Positions 1 to 7,607 of a DNA stretch of 19,560 bases are shown in pieces. The stretch comes from Vibrio sp. 10N.286.49.B1 (GTDB lineage: Bacteria > Pseudomonadota > Gammaproteobacteria > Enterobacterales > Vibrionaceae): the NCBI RefSeq assembly GCF_002873335.1, contig NZ_MCUW01000042.1, forward strand, positions 1 through 19,560, in the 5' to 3' direction. Below the pieces are notes generated by a model. It was not told the origin of the DNA. It worked only from the letters and a program-made list of their open reading frames with translations, and searched no databases. Numbering within the stretch: position 1 is the first letter of the stretch; each line of letters starts with the position of its first letter. A program made the translations under genes and the position numbers.

Positions 1-8
1 TTTTCATG

Positions 9-20
9 ATCTTGCCCTGG
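9..20. repeat. Left copy of a 12-bp terminal inverted repeat
   Basis: The sequence ATCTTGCCCTGG here is repeated in exact inverted orientation at 19540-19551, so the two copies bracket the whole polysaccharide locus. Similarity does not extend convincingly beyond 12 bp. A 12-bp inverted match somewhere in about 20 kb is expected by chance. Only the position at both extreme ends is notable, and that was noticed after the fact. Confidence 0.35.
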
Positions 21-93
21 GGAATAAACAGTGTTTAATCATGACGTTGTCCTTGATTAATTGTATCACTTCATTGGTGATATCTAGATACAG

Positions 94-125
94 AAAGAGC
101 AGCAAGAAAGTACTCGCTGCTCTTT
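94..125 (-). terminator. Hairpin terminator after ugd
   Basis: There is a perfect 10-bp inverted repeat, AAAGAGCAGC (94-103) and GCTGCTCTTT (116-125), with a 12-nt loop. It starts about 30 bp beyond the ugd stop codon. Read on the minus strand the descending arm ends in CUCUUU. Read on the plus strand it is followed by an A/T-rich stretch, so it could act in both directions. It lacks a long U tract, so the rho-independent call is likely but not certain. Confidence 0.65.
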
Positions 126-155
126 AACATTATTATTTAATATAGAACGATGCGT

Positions 156-1325
156 TTATTTGTCGCCGTTAAACAAATCACGGGTGTAGACTTTGTCTTC
201 CACATCCAAAAGTTCTTGCGCCATACGATTTGAAACAATCACGTCTGAGCGCGACTTAAAGTCCGCTAAGTCTGTGAGCACTTCTGAATGGAAAAACTCT
301 TTCTCTTGTAATACCGGTTCAAAGACAATCACTTCAATCCCTTTCGCTTTAAGACGCTTCATGATGCCTTGTATGCTAGATGCTCGGAAGTTATCTGAAC
401 CTGATTTCATTATAAGCCGGTAGATACCCACTGTTTTAGGGTTACGTTTTAGCACGCTATCAGCAATAAAGTCTTTACGAGTAGTGTTCGCATCTACAAT
501 CGCACTAATCAGGTTATTAGGGACATCATCAAAGTTAGCGCGAAGCTGTTTAGTGTCTTTCGGTAAGCAGTATCCACCATAACCAAATGATGGGTTGTTG
601 TAATGGCCGCCGATGCGCGGGTCTAACCCCACGCCTTCGATGATTTGCTTGGCATCTAATCCATGACTCGCAGCGTAGGTATCCAACTCATTAAAGTAGG
701 CAACGCGCATTGCAAGGTAGGTATTGGAGAAAAGCTTTATACCTTCAGCTTCTGTTGAATCCGTAAACAACACATCGATATTTTGCTTTTCTGCACCTTG
801 AACTAAAAGATTGGCAAATGTTTCAGCTCGTTTAGAGCGCTCACCGACAATAATTCGTGATGGGTGCAAGTTATCAAATAAAGCCGTTCCTTCACGCAAA
901 AATTCCGGAGAGAAAATAATGTTATGAGTATTAAATTTCTCACGGACGCTCTTAGTGAAACCAACCGGAACTGTCGACTTAATCACCATCGTCGCATCTG
1001 GGTTAATATTCAGTACGTCAGCAATCACAGCTTCTACAGATTTGGTATTGAAGTAGTTGGTTTCAGGATCGTAATCTGTAGGTGTTGCGATGATGACATA
1101 ATCTGCGCCTTGATACGCAAACTCTTTATCAAGGGTTGCGGTAAAGCTAAGTTCTTTTTCTACCAAAAATGCTTCGATTTCCGCATCTACAATCGGTGAT
1201 TGCTTTTTATTAAGCATCTCGACTTTTTCTGCGATTACATCCAGTGCAACCACTTCGCTGTGCTGCGAAAGCAACATAGCATTAGACAGACCAACATAGC
1301 CTGTGCCTGCAATAGTAATTTTCAT
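156..1325 (-). CDS. ugd: UDP-glucose 6-dehydrogenase
   Basis: This enzyme oxidises UDP-glucose to UDP-glucuronate with two NAD+ in the cytoplasm. The 389-aa protein is the usual length for the short bacterial Ugd class. Visible features are the N-terminal Rossmann loop GTGYVGLS (residues 7-14), the STVPVG segment (about 117-122), SPEFLREG (139-146) and the catalytic-cysteine motif [11 protein letters not shown] with Cys253. The ATG start lies 9 bp after the stop of the upstream epimerase gene, with a weak purine-rich ribosome site. It is the last gene of the cluster before a hairpin terminator. Its product feeds the neighbouring UDP-GlcA 4-epimerase, so the pair would supply UDP-GlcA and UDP-GalA. 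Base composition is clearly less AT-rich than the central glycosyltransferase genes, as expected for a conserved flank. Function is confident. Whether GlcA itself enters the polymer is inference. Confidence 0.95.
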   Translation of the reverse strand: MKITIAGTGYVGLSNAMLLSQHSEVVALDVIAEKVEMLNKKQSPIVDAEIEAFLVEKELSFTATLDKEFAYQGADYVIIATPTDYDPETNYFNTKSVEAVIADVLNINPDATMVIKSTVPVGFTKSVREKFNTHNIIFSPEFLREGTALFDNLHPSRIIVGERSKRAETFANLLVQGAEKQNIDVLFTDSTEAEGIKLFSNTYLAMRVAYFNELDTYAASHGLDAKQIIEGVGLDPRIGGHYNNPSFGYGGYCLPKDTKQLRANFDDVPNNLISAIVDANTTRKDFIADSVLKRNPKTVGIYRLIMKSGSDNFRASSIQGIMKRLKAKGIEVIVFEPVLQEKEFFHSEVLTDLADFKSRSDVIVSNRMAQELLDVEDKVYTRDLFNGDK

Positions 1326-1334
1326 AACTTATCT

Positions 1335-2333
1335 CTAAACCTTGTAGTAATCTTTGTACCAGGCAACAAAGCGATTCACACCTGTTTGAATATCAACGCT
1401 TGGTTTGTAACCTGTCGCCTTATACAACTCATCTGTTGATGCCCAAGTAGAAGGCACATCACCTGGTTGCATTGGCATATAATTCTTTTTGGCTTCAACC
1501 CCTAGCGCTTCTTCAATAGCATTGATAAAGTCCATGAGTCTCACAGGGGAGCCATTACCTATATTGTAGATAGAGTATGGAGCATCACTGGAGTTAGGTG
1601 TATCACGTGTATCATCATTTTTCTTCGGGATAACATCTTGAACGCGAATAATGCCTTCTACAATGTCATCGATATACGTGAAGTCTCGGTACATATCACC
1701 GTGGTTATACACATCGATCGCACTGCCTTCTGCAATGGCCTTCGTAAACTTGAACGGTGCCATGTCTGGGCGGCCCCATGGACCATAGACGGTAAAAAAT
1801 CGTAACCCTGTGGTTGGGATACCGTAGAGATGAGAATAGGTATGAGACAAAAGTTCGTTGGCTCTTTTGGTTGCGGCGTACAGCGACACCGGATGGTCAG
1901 CAGCGTGCGACTCTTTAAAAGGCTGTTCTTTGTTCATTCCGTAAACAGAACTGCTCGAAGCATAAACCAAATGTTGGATGCCATTGTGACGACACCCTTC
2001 GAGAATATTAATGTGTCCTGCAAGATTCGCGTCAGAGTATGTATGAGGGTTTTCTAGTGAAAAACGCACACCAGCTTGCGCACCAAGGTGAATAACTTTG
2101 TCAAACTGTTCGACTTGAAATAAAGACGCGACGGCTGTTTTCTCAAACAGGTCGAGCGTGAGGAAGGTAAAGTTCTGATGAATTTTTAAAGATTGTAACC
2201 TTTCCAGTTTCAAGTTGACGTCATAGTAGTTGTTCAGGTTATCGATACCGATGACGGTATGCCCCATCTGACATAGCCTATGGACGACTGCTGCACCAAT
2301 AAACCCTGCTGCGCCTGTTACTAAATACTTCAT
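1335..2333 (-). CDS. UDP-glucuronate 4-epimerase (extended SDR)
   Basis: This is probably the NAD-dependent enzyme interconverting UDP-GlcA and UDP-GalA (family of Gla/Cap1J/LspL and Vibrio WcvA). The 332-aa extended SDR has GAAGFIGA (residues 7-14), the HLGAQAGVR segment (82-90) typical of this subgroup, an SSSS stretch near 126-129, and the catalytic YxxxK as Tyr152/Lys156. The motif RFFTVYGPWGRPDMA is characteristic of UDP-GlcA epimerases as opposed to GalE. The hydrophilic insert around residues 240-255 is also seen in relatives. The start codon follows an AAGG ribosome site. A 90-bp gap separates it from the upstream glycosyltransferase, while ugd follows after 9 bp, so ugd and this gene form a substrate-product pair. 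GalE-type UDP-glucose epimerase activity is the main alternative, but motif and context favour UDP-GlcA. Confidence 0.88.
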   Translation of the reverse strand: MKYLVTGAAGFIGAAVVHRLCQMGHTVIGIDNLNNYYDVNLKLERLQSLKIHQNFTFLTLDLFEKTAVASLFQVEQFDKVIHLGAQAGVRFSLENPHTYSDANLAGHINILEGCRHNGIQHLVYASSSSVYGMNKEQPFKESHAADHPVSLYAATKRANELLSHTYSHLYGIPTTGLRFFTVYGPWGRPDMAPFKFTKAIAEGSAIDVYNHGDMYRDFTYIDDIVEGIIRVQDVIPKKNDDTRDTPNSSDAPYSIYNIGNGSPVRLMDFINAIEEALGVEAKKNYMPMQPGDVPSTWASTDELYKATGYKPSVDIQTGVNRFVAWYKDYYKV

Positions 2334-2423
2334 ATTAACCTTCTTTAATCAATTCGTGTGGCACCACAAGGTGGAATAAACACTCACAAATACATGGGTG
2401 TCCTATCTATGTTGTGATACTTA

Positions 2424-3563
2424 TTAAACTTTCGTTTTTTTATTACCAACCAAATCCTCTACGGCATCAAGAGCGTGCTGGACTACTATTTGTTCGTCAT
2501 AATCATTCACTATGCGCGCCCTACTATTAATGCACATAGATGTATATGTTTCTTTATCCATTTCGATCATAGCGATTAATTGTTCACAAAGGGACTCAAC
2601 AGACTTAACATCACACAATAGACCGTTGAAGCCGTGAGTAATAACATGCTTACAACCGGGGACATTTGTCGTCACGCTTGGTAAACCCATAGCGCCAGCT
2701 TCAAGCAACGTACGAGGCATCCCTTCTCGATACGAAGGCAAGACAACGCAGTCTGAATTAGCGTAAACTGCCTCAATCGAATCACTTGAACCGAGCAAAT
2801 GAATATAATGAGCTTGAGCTAACCGATCCAGTTCAGCACCGGTCAAAGCTGTAGCATTTCTAGCATCTGCAAACCCACACAACCCAAGAGTAAATGAATA
2901 GCCTGCTTCAGCCATTTTATGAGCTGCAGATACCAACTCTAGAATGCCTTTGTCACCAAGCATTCGGCCAACGTAAAGAAAACGAAATGGTGTATTTATA
3001 TCTCGAGACCTTTTTATATCCGGTAAAAACCTGTTAATATTAACACCAGAACCTGGCAGTAATATTAATTTATCACATTGAACCAGTTTGTTTTCTATTA
3101 ATAAACTCATATCCTCTGGGTTTTGACAAAAAACTCTACTAGCGAATGGTTGGGATAAACGATATAGTAACTTGACTATCTTAGATGTTAAATTCACGGT
3201 AATAAATGCAGTCCCTAACCCTGAAACATTGTTAACAACTTTAATCTTACACAATCTAGCTGCCCATGTGCCGTAAATATTATTTTTTATTGTGAAGTTA
3301 AACACAATTAAAGGCATTATTTTATAATAAAGCTTAACAAATGTATAAATAACCAATGCATCTTTGAATGGATTACTGCCTTTATTATCCATTTTAATAT
3401 CATACCATTGACAACCAAGTTCAGTTATTAATAATTCTGAATATTTATCCTCAGGCGACAAACAAACAACATCAAAACCCAAATTTTTGAAGGCTGTAAT
3501 AGTGCTTTGACGAAAGTTATAGAGATACCAAGAGGTATTTGCGGAAAGTACGATTTTTTTCAT
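2424..3563 (-). CDS. GT4 glycosyltransferase (PglA/CapM-like)
   Basis: This is a retaining GT-B glycosyltransferase of family GT4 that should add a sugar to the undecaprenyl-linked repeat at the inner membrane face. In the 379-aa protein I see NNVSGLGTAF (residues 111-120), the interdomain GSGVN (171-175), GRMLGDKG (199-206) and the donor-site E-x7-E as Glu280/Glu288 in a PSYREGMPRTLLEAG context. These resemble PglA/CapM-type enzymes, which often act early, on the lipid-linked first sugar. It stands apart from the other transferase genes, with the transposase relic upstream and a 90-bp gap downstream. The ribosome site is weak. The 3' half (C-terminal, donor-binding) is near 40-50% G+C in hand-counted lines, and the 5' half near 22-27%, which suggests a mosaic gene. 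Sugar specificity cannot be read from the sequence. Confidence 0.85.
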   Translation of the reverse strand: MKKIVLSANTSWYLYNFRQSTITAFKNLGFDVVCLSPEDKYSELLITELGCQWYDIKMDNKGSNPFKDALVIYTFVKLYYKIMPLIVFNFTIKNNIYGTWAARLCKIKVVNNVSGLGTAFITVNLTSKIVKLLYRLSQPFASRVFCQNPEDMSLLIENKLVQCDKLILLPGSGVNINRFLPDIKRSRDINTPFRFLYVGRMLGDKGILELVSAAHKMAEAGYSFTLGLCGFADARNATALTGAELDRLAQAHYIHLLGSSDSIEAVYANSDCVVLPSYREGMPRTLLEAGAMGLPSVTTNVPGCKHVITHGFNGLLCDVKSVESLCEQLIAMIEMDKETYTSMCINSRARIVNDYDEQIVVQHALDAVEDLVGNKKTKV

Positions 3564-4847
3564 TTATAGGCTCATATCGAGGTGATTCGTATTGATAATG
3601 GGAATTAAATAAATTAATTCCCTCATAAAAAGCCATGTTTTCCAATCTTACTTCTTATGAATTTTCCATTTGGCAATGTAAATATTATTTGATTTCCTAA
3701 TGAAGTGTAAAACTACGGAGTACGTTGGTTCAACTAAGCAATATGATTGCTTTTCATTCAACAATTCCTTCAATCTTTCGAGTTAATGTAGTGTCACACC
3801 GTGTTTTATTATTCTTTCGTCACAACGTCTTCCTGTCTTACAGCAACAAATAACAATTATTTTTAGCTCTGGCCAACCAAAAATACAAGTCATCTAAAAC
3901 ATTCAAATCTGCGTTTGTTGGTGCATTCTGGTTTCTTGTCTACCATGTGCTTTTCTTGTGCTCTGTAATAATCATCATGGGTTTATAGCATACACAAATC
4001 GAAATGATTATCGAATGCTTACTCTAAAAGACCTTAATTTCCCTTCACCGACTACAAAAAAATCTACGCTTTTTTGCATTTTTAACCAATTTCATTTTGG
4101 AAACCGTTTCAAATAATGAAAACCCATAGAAAACGAAATAACAACAACCTCACTGCTTTTTTCGTAAAACTTATGAAATCCAAGGCCAACATCACTTACC
4201 ATGTACATTTCACCTAAAGCACGCGAGTCATCACAAGAGCCTCTAACGAATTTACAGAATGGCAATGACTTCATCGTTTGTTGGTTCACACCAACCCTTC
4301 ATCTATTCAACAAGCCCTTTTAGGGGAACAACATAATCATTCCCAAAGCTCTAGCTATCGTAGATATAGGAGGAAAGTCGTGACTAAAATCACCGAACTA
4401 CTTCAAAAAGTAAAACTTAGCTACACTGTAAAAGCTAATCGCTTTCCAGCCATCTTGACCAGAAAGCACAGCACAAATTATTAACAGAATGACATCGAAA
4501 TGCATGAATAGGCGCGGATTACTTGTGTTCCTCCAATTTGTTTATGGAGGCATTAGAAAATACTAAAAATAATCTACAAATTGACCATCAACTAATTCAT
4601 TGTTATGTGATACCGCTAACTGGCAGAGTTCCAAAATTTAAAACCCCGATGCAACTAAACCTTTAAAGATAGGCATGTTGGTGAATATCTCTTAGTTCAT
4701 GGATCAATACTGATCCAAATTCATAATCAACGTCAAATAATCGATTGCAAGATGTATCGGAGGTTAACTTATCAGGTGCTTACCTAACAAATCGGCTGAA
4801 TTCAGCAAGCCACTAAGAGCAACCTACATAATCATAAAACATAATAA
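3564..4847. other. Gene-free gap with transposase debris
   Basis: This 1284-bp gap has no intact gene on either strand. The middle (about 3861-4525) is a decayed ISAs1-family transposase, listed separately. Segment 3564-3860 probably carries its eroded C-terminal end: short fragments such as DWKTWLFM around 3610-3650 on the minus strand are compatible but not convincing. Segment 4526-4847 may include the eroded N-terminus. It also has a 38-residue minus-strand open stretch (about 4670-4790, containing NRLFDVDYEFGSVLIHELRD) that I cannot assign. I found no terminal inverted repeats or target duplication that would define the element's ends, and no promoter I would stand by. Confidence 0.6.
3861..4525 (-). 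pseudogene. Decayed ISAs1-family (IS1358/H-repeat-like) transposase
   Basis: Five blocks of the ISAs1 transposase occur in the correct order on the minus strand but in shifting frames, with stops between. 4437-4499 reads FDVILLIICAVLSGQDGW (family: LFDILFLTICAVLSGAEGW). 4335-4397 reads FGDFSH...STIARALGMI (family: KFGxFxxGIPxHDTIARVL). 4258-4272 reads EVIAI. 4185-4250 reads FVRGSCDDSRALGEMYMVS (family: IDGKTVRGSYDxSxxxxAxHMVS). 3861-3950 reads AHGRQETR followed later by WPELK (family: GHGRxExR...WPGLK). The segment that should carry the DAMGCQ/KGNQ motifs, between about 4100 and 3950, is missing or unrecognisable, so there is at least one deletion. The copy cannot be active. IS1358 and H-repeats of this family are known residents of O-antigen and capsule loci in Vibrio and enterics, where they are associated with gene exchange. 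Confidence 0.88.
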
Positions 4848-5987
4848 TTAGTATTTTTTCCAAACAACTCTATTAACATAATCCGTATATGAGTGAATTA
4901 TTCTAACTACTTTATCAGATACATTCGGGACATTATAATCAGACACAATCCTCAATAATCTGTCGTCGCCTCTAGGTTGCTGGTCAATAATAGCTAATGC
5001 CTGCAGAATTCTTTCTTGGCCTAAACCGACCATCATGACAGCCGCTTCTTCCATACCTTCAGGTCTCTCATGTTGTTCTCTAATTGTTACCGCTGGAAAA
5101 TTCAAAACTGACGACTCTTCAGTGATAGTCCCACTATCTGATAAAACAGTTTTAGCATTTAATTGAAGATTATTATAGTCATGAAACCCCAATGGTTTAA
5201 GAAGCTGAATTTTATCATTTACATAAATACCAAACTCTTCAATTCTATTTCTTGTCCGTGGGTGGGTAGACATAATAATAGGAAAACCATATGTTTCAAC
5301 CACTGAATTCAATGCAAAAAATAATTTTTTTAATTGTTCTGGCGAATCAACATTTTCCTCACGATGAGCACTAACAACAAAATAACGCTCTTTTTCAAGA
5401 CCTATACGATCTAGTATATTGGAAGCAAGGATATCTTTTTTATAATAGTGCAAAACTTCAAGAATTGGGCTTCCTGTCTTAATTACTCTATCAGCAGGAA
5501 AACCTTCGGAAAGCAAATATTCTCTAGCTATATCGCTATAAGTAAGATTGATGTCGGAAGTATGATCAACTATTTTCCTATTAGTTTCTTCTGGTACACG
5601 TTGATCATAACACCTATTTCCTGCCTCCATGTGGAAAATAGGTATTTTTCTACGTTTAGCTGGTATTGCTGAAAGACATGAATTTGTATCTCCCAAGATC
5701 AATATAGCATCCGGACAAATCTCTTCTAAGGTTTTATCAATAGATATGATAATATTTCCTATCGTTTGAGAGGCGCTGCCAACTGCTGAATTTAAAAAAT
5801 AATCGGGTTTTCTTAAACCTAAATCCTCAAAAAAAACCTGATTCAATTCGTAGTCGTAATTTTGCCCTGTGTGGACTATAGTATGTTCACAGTGCTCATC
5901 CAGTTTAGACATAACTCTGGAGAGCCTAATTATTTCTGGTCGAGTTCCTACAATCGTGGCGACCTTAAGTTTATTGCTTTTTGTCAT
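4848..5987 (-). CDS. fnlC: UDP-L-RhaNAc/L-PneNAc 2-epimerase (FnlC/WbjD/WbvD type)
   Basis: This is a non-hydrolysing 2-epimerase of the WecB fold. In the FnlC/WbjD/WbvD subgroup it inverts C-2 of a UDP-N-acetyl-L-aminosugar as the last step of UDP-L-FucNAc or UDP-L-QuiNAc synthesis. The 379-aa protein has GTRPEIIRLSRV (from residue 14), HTGQNYD (39-45), GDTNSCLSA (99-107) and HMEAGNRCYDQRVPEETNR (119-137). The last is the subgroup signature, distinct from the HVEAGLR form of WecB. Also present are SAHREEN and, near the C-terminus, DSGTITEESS and EQHERPEG. Six bases separate it from the upstream qnlB stop, with an AGG ribosome site. It is the fourth gene of the L-QuiNAc cassette, so the likely reaction is UDP-L-RhaNAc to UDP-L-QuiNAc. 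The family call is firm and the exact substrate is inferred from neighbours. Confidence 0.9.
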   Translation of the reverse strand: MTKSNKLKVATIVGTRPEIIRLSRVMSKLDEHCEHTIVHTGQNYDYELNQVFFEDLGLRKPDYFLNSAVGSASQTIGNIIISIDKTLEEICPDAILILGDTNSCLSAIPAKRRKIPIFHMEAGNRCYDQRVPEETNRKIVDHTSDINLTYSDIAREYLLSEGFPADRVIKTGSPILEVLHYYKKDILASNILDRIGLEKERYFVVSAHREENVDSPEQLKKLFFALNSVVETYGFPIIMSTHPRTRNRIEEFGIYVNDKIQLLKPLGFHDYNNLQLNAKTVLSDSGTITEESSVLNFPAVTIREQHERPEGMEEAAVMMVGLGQERILQALAIIDQQPRGDDRLLRIVSDYNVPNVSDKVVRIIHSYTDYVNRVVWKKY

Positions 5988-5993
5988 ACTAAC

Positions 5994-6863
5994 CTACTTC
6001 TTATTGGCGTATTTATTTAAATAATCACTATACATGTCAGATACTAGTTCATCCCAAGACGGAATATCTAGTCTAAGTTCATTCTTTAAACGATCTGATA
6101 CAAGTGACCTATCTATTACAAATTCATCTGATTTTTCGATACTGATATTTTTCCCGTAACGTGTTGCTACTAATTTCAACAAGTCATATTTGTTTATAGG
6201 ATCCGATGAAAGGTGATACAACCCCGATATATTCTCCATTTCCATGAGCTTTTCAGATATTATTTTTGATATAAAATGTGCTGGTAAGCCAGAAAATATA
6301 GCTTTAGTAAAACCTTTTACTTTTCCTTCCTGGTTTAGAAACCAATCTATGAGACTAACACAAGTGTTAAGCTCATGTCCGATGATAGAGGTTCTAAGAG
6401 TAAGGTGATTACCATAATCAACCTCTCCTAGCGCCTTACTCTTGCCATATAATGCATCAGAGTCCGGAATGTCAGATTCAAGGTACAACCCTGTGTTTCC
6501 ACTAAAAATACAATCCGTGGAGAAGTGAATCATCTTCGTATTATGCGTGCTGCAAAGTTCGGCAAGTTTATGAGGAAATAAAGAGTTTATTTCAATTGAG
6601 TGAGTATAACTATTTGAAATTTCGTGTTGTTTAATAATGCCTGCACAATTAATGACCACATCTGGCTTCAAACGTTCGACAACCCTAATGACTGTATCGA
6701 ACTTAGTTAATTCAACATTGGTAAATACATTTTCTGAGTGGGGAAAGTCAGAAGGAAGTTTTACCCGAAGGGTAGCAAACACCTCGAAATCGGGATTTTC
6801 AGATAACGTCGTAAACATACTATAACCAAGCATGCCACTACCTCCAATAACTAATATCTTCAT
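5994..6863 (-). CDS. qnlB: RmlD-like SDR reductase, UDP-4-keto-L-RhaNAc reductase (QnlB/WbvR type)
   Basis: The protein resembles dTDP-4-dehydrorhamnose reductase (RmlD): 289 aa, GGSGMLG (residues 8-14), a PDVVINCAG strand (67-75), FSTDCIFSG (114-122) and the catalytic YGKSK with Tyr139/Lys143 followed by ALGE. No rmlA, rmlB or rmlC is present, so a role in dTDP-rhamnose synthesis is unlikely. Between a FnlA/FnlB-type pair and an FnlC-type epimerase, it fits QnlB/WbvR, which reduces the 4-keto-L-hexosamine intermediate to UDP-L-RhaNAc en route to UDP-L-QuiNAc. Its ATG overlaps the qnlA stop by 4 bp (ATGA, 6860-6863), indicating translational coupling. The family assignment is seen in the sequence. 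The substrate is inferred from operon context and from known L-QuiNAc clusters. Confidence 0.85.
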   Translation of the reverse strand: MKILVIGGSGMLGYSMFTTLSENPDFEVFATLRVKLPSDFPHSENVFTNVELTKFDTVIRVVERLKPDVVINCAGIIKQHEISNSYTHSIEINSLFPHKLAELCSTHNTKMIHFSTDCIFSGNTGLYLESDIPDSDALYGKSKALGEVDYGNHLTLRTSIIGHELNTCVSLIDWFLNQEGKVKGFTKAIFSGLPAHFISKIISEKLMEMENISGLYHLSSDPINKYDLLKLVATRYGKNISIEKSDEFVIDRSLVSDRLKNELRLDIPSWDELVSDMYSDYLNKYANKK

Positions 6864-7606
6864 AACTCAACCTCTGCGTAACTTAAATATGTTGTAAATA
6901 GCTTTCTTTCAAATGGGGACAAATCTTCAGCGGAGAATGTACTTGACCTGAACTCATTCAAAAGATCTACTATATCACCAACAGTTATCGAGGTGACATT
7001 AGCAATAGTTATATCTTCAAATCCAGAATTTGATAATGCGTTCTCTTTAACTTTGTAAATAATATCAACAAATTCTTCAACTACATCACTTACTGAAACC
7101 AAATTAACCAACGCGTCTTTATCATGAATAACTATGGGAATTCCATTATGAAGATTATAACAAAACGTGGCTACTGCGGAATTATAATTAGGTTTACACC
7201 ATTTTCCAAATACATTTGGAAGACGATAGTTAATAACATTGTTTTTGTTATTTTCAGCCAACTTCCTTAAAACAATCTCAGATTTTTTTTTGCTTTTTCC
7301 ATATGGATTATCAAACTCAGCTTGTATCGAAGATGTGTATATTACTGGAACCGTAATATTATTCTTAATTAAAATATCACAGATGAACTCTGTCAGCTTC
7401 ACATTTCCATTGTTATAATCTAATTCATTTAATGGTCGATTAACGCCGGCCAAATGTATAATTAGGTTACAATTATTTATTTTATGCTCAAGATCATCGA
7501 AATTATCAGCACGTGTAAAAAAACTAAGAACAACATTCATAGTAGATAATTTTGACACTAAATTTTTTCCAATAAACCCATTTGCCCCCGTTATCAATAC
7601 ATTCAA
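6860..7606 (-). CDS. qnlA: FnlB/WbjC-like SDR lacking the cupin domain (QnlA type)
   Basis: This 248-aa SDR matches the N-terminal reductase half of FnlB/WbjC: GANGFIGKNL (residues 7-16), HLAGVNRP (51-58), SSIQ (92-95), the catalytic YGKSK with Tyr102/Lys106, and RLPNVFGKW (128-136). FnlB/WbjC proteins are about 370 aa, with a C-terminal cupin domain joined after a TYLSYLP-like stretch. This protein stops right there, ending TYLSYAEVEL. The next gene overlaps by 4 bp, so no cupin is encoded downstream. This short form is the QnlA type found in UDP-L-QuiNAc gene sets, where it accompanies a separate RmlD-like reductase. Translation starts at TTG (7604-7606): no in-frame ATG is near, and a strong GAGGGAG site lies 6 nt upstream. 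Its exact catalytic step is less certain than those of its neighbours, perhaps C-3 epimerisation or assisting the reductase. Confidence 0.85.
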   Translation of the reverse strand: MNVLITGANGFIGKNLVSKLSTMNVVLSFFTRADNFDDLEHKINNCNLIIHLAGVNRPLNELDYNNGNVKLTEFICDILIKNNITVPVIYTSSIQAEFDNPYGKSKKKSEIVLRKLAENNKNNVINYRLPNVFGKWCKPNYNSAVATFCYNLHNGIPIVIHDKDALVNLVSVSDVVEEFVDIIYKVKENALSNSGFEDITIANVTSITVGDIVDLLNEFRSSTFSAEDLSPFERKLFTTYLSYAEVEL

Positions 7607-7607
7607 A

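Noticed and set aside
1..93. A promoter or gene start for a neighbouring gene on the plus strand
   Set aside because: The stretch is short, with no convincing -35/-10 pair or start codon with a ribosome site.
4092..4289. A 65-aa minus-strand open frame as a small hypothetical gene
   Set aside because: Its FVRGSCDDSRALGEMYMVS segment is one block of the decayed ISAs1 transposase, so it is part of the pseudogene.
4278..4484. A 68-aa plus-strand open frame in the gene-free gap with an AGGAGG-like stretch near its middle
   Set aside because: It lies antisense to the ISAs1 transposase blocks at 4335-4397 and 4437-4499 and has no recognisable protein character, so it is a shadow of the relic.
4795..4806. 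Perfect palindrome GCTGAATTCAGC as an operator or terminator
   Set aside because: It is a 12-bp palindrome with no spacer, U tract or nearby intact promoter, in a degenerate gap; chance is the simplest explanation.
5994..6863. dTDP-4-dehydrorhamnose reductase (rmlD) for L-rhamnose synthesis
   Set aside because: No rmlA, rmlB or rmlC is nearby, and the gene sits inside an FnlA-FnlC cassette, so a UDP-linked L-hexosamine reductase fits better.
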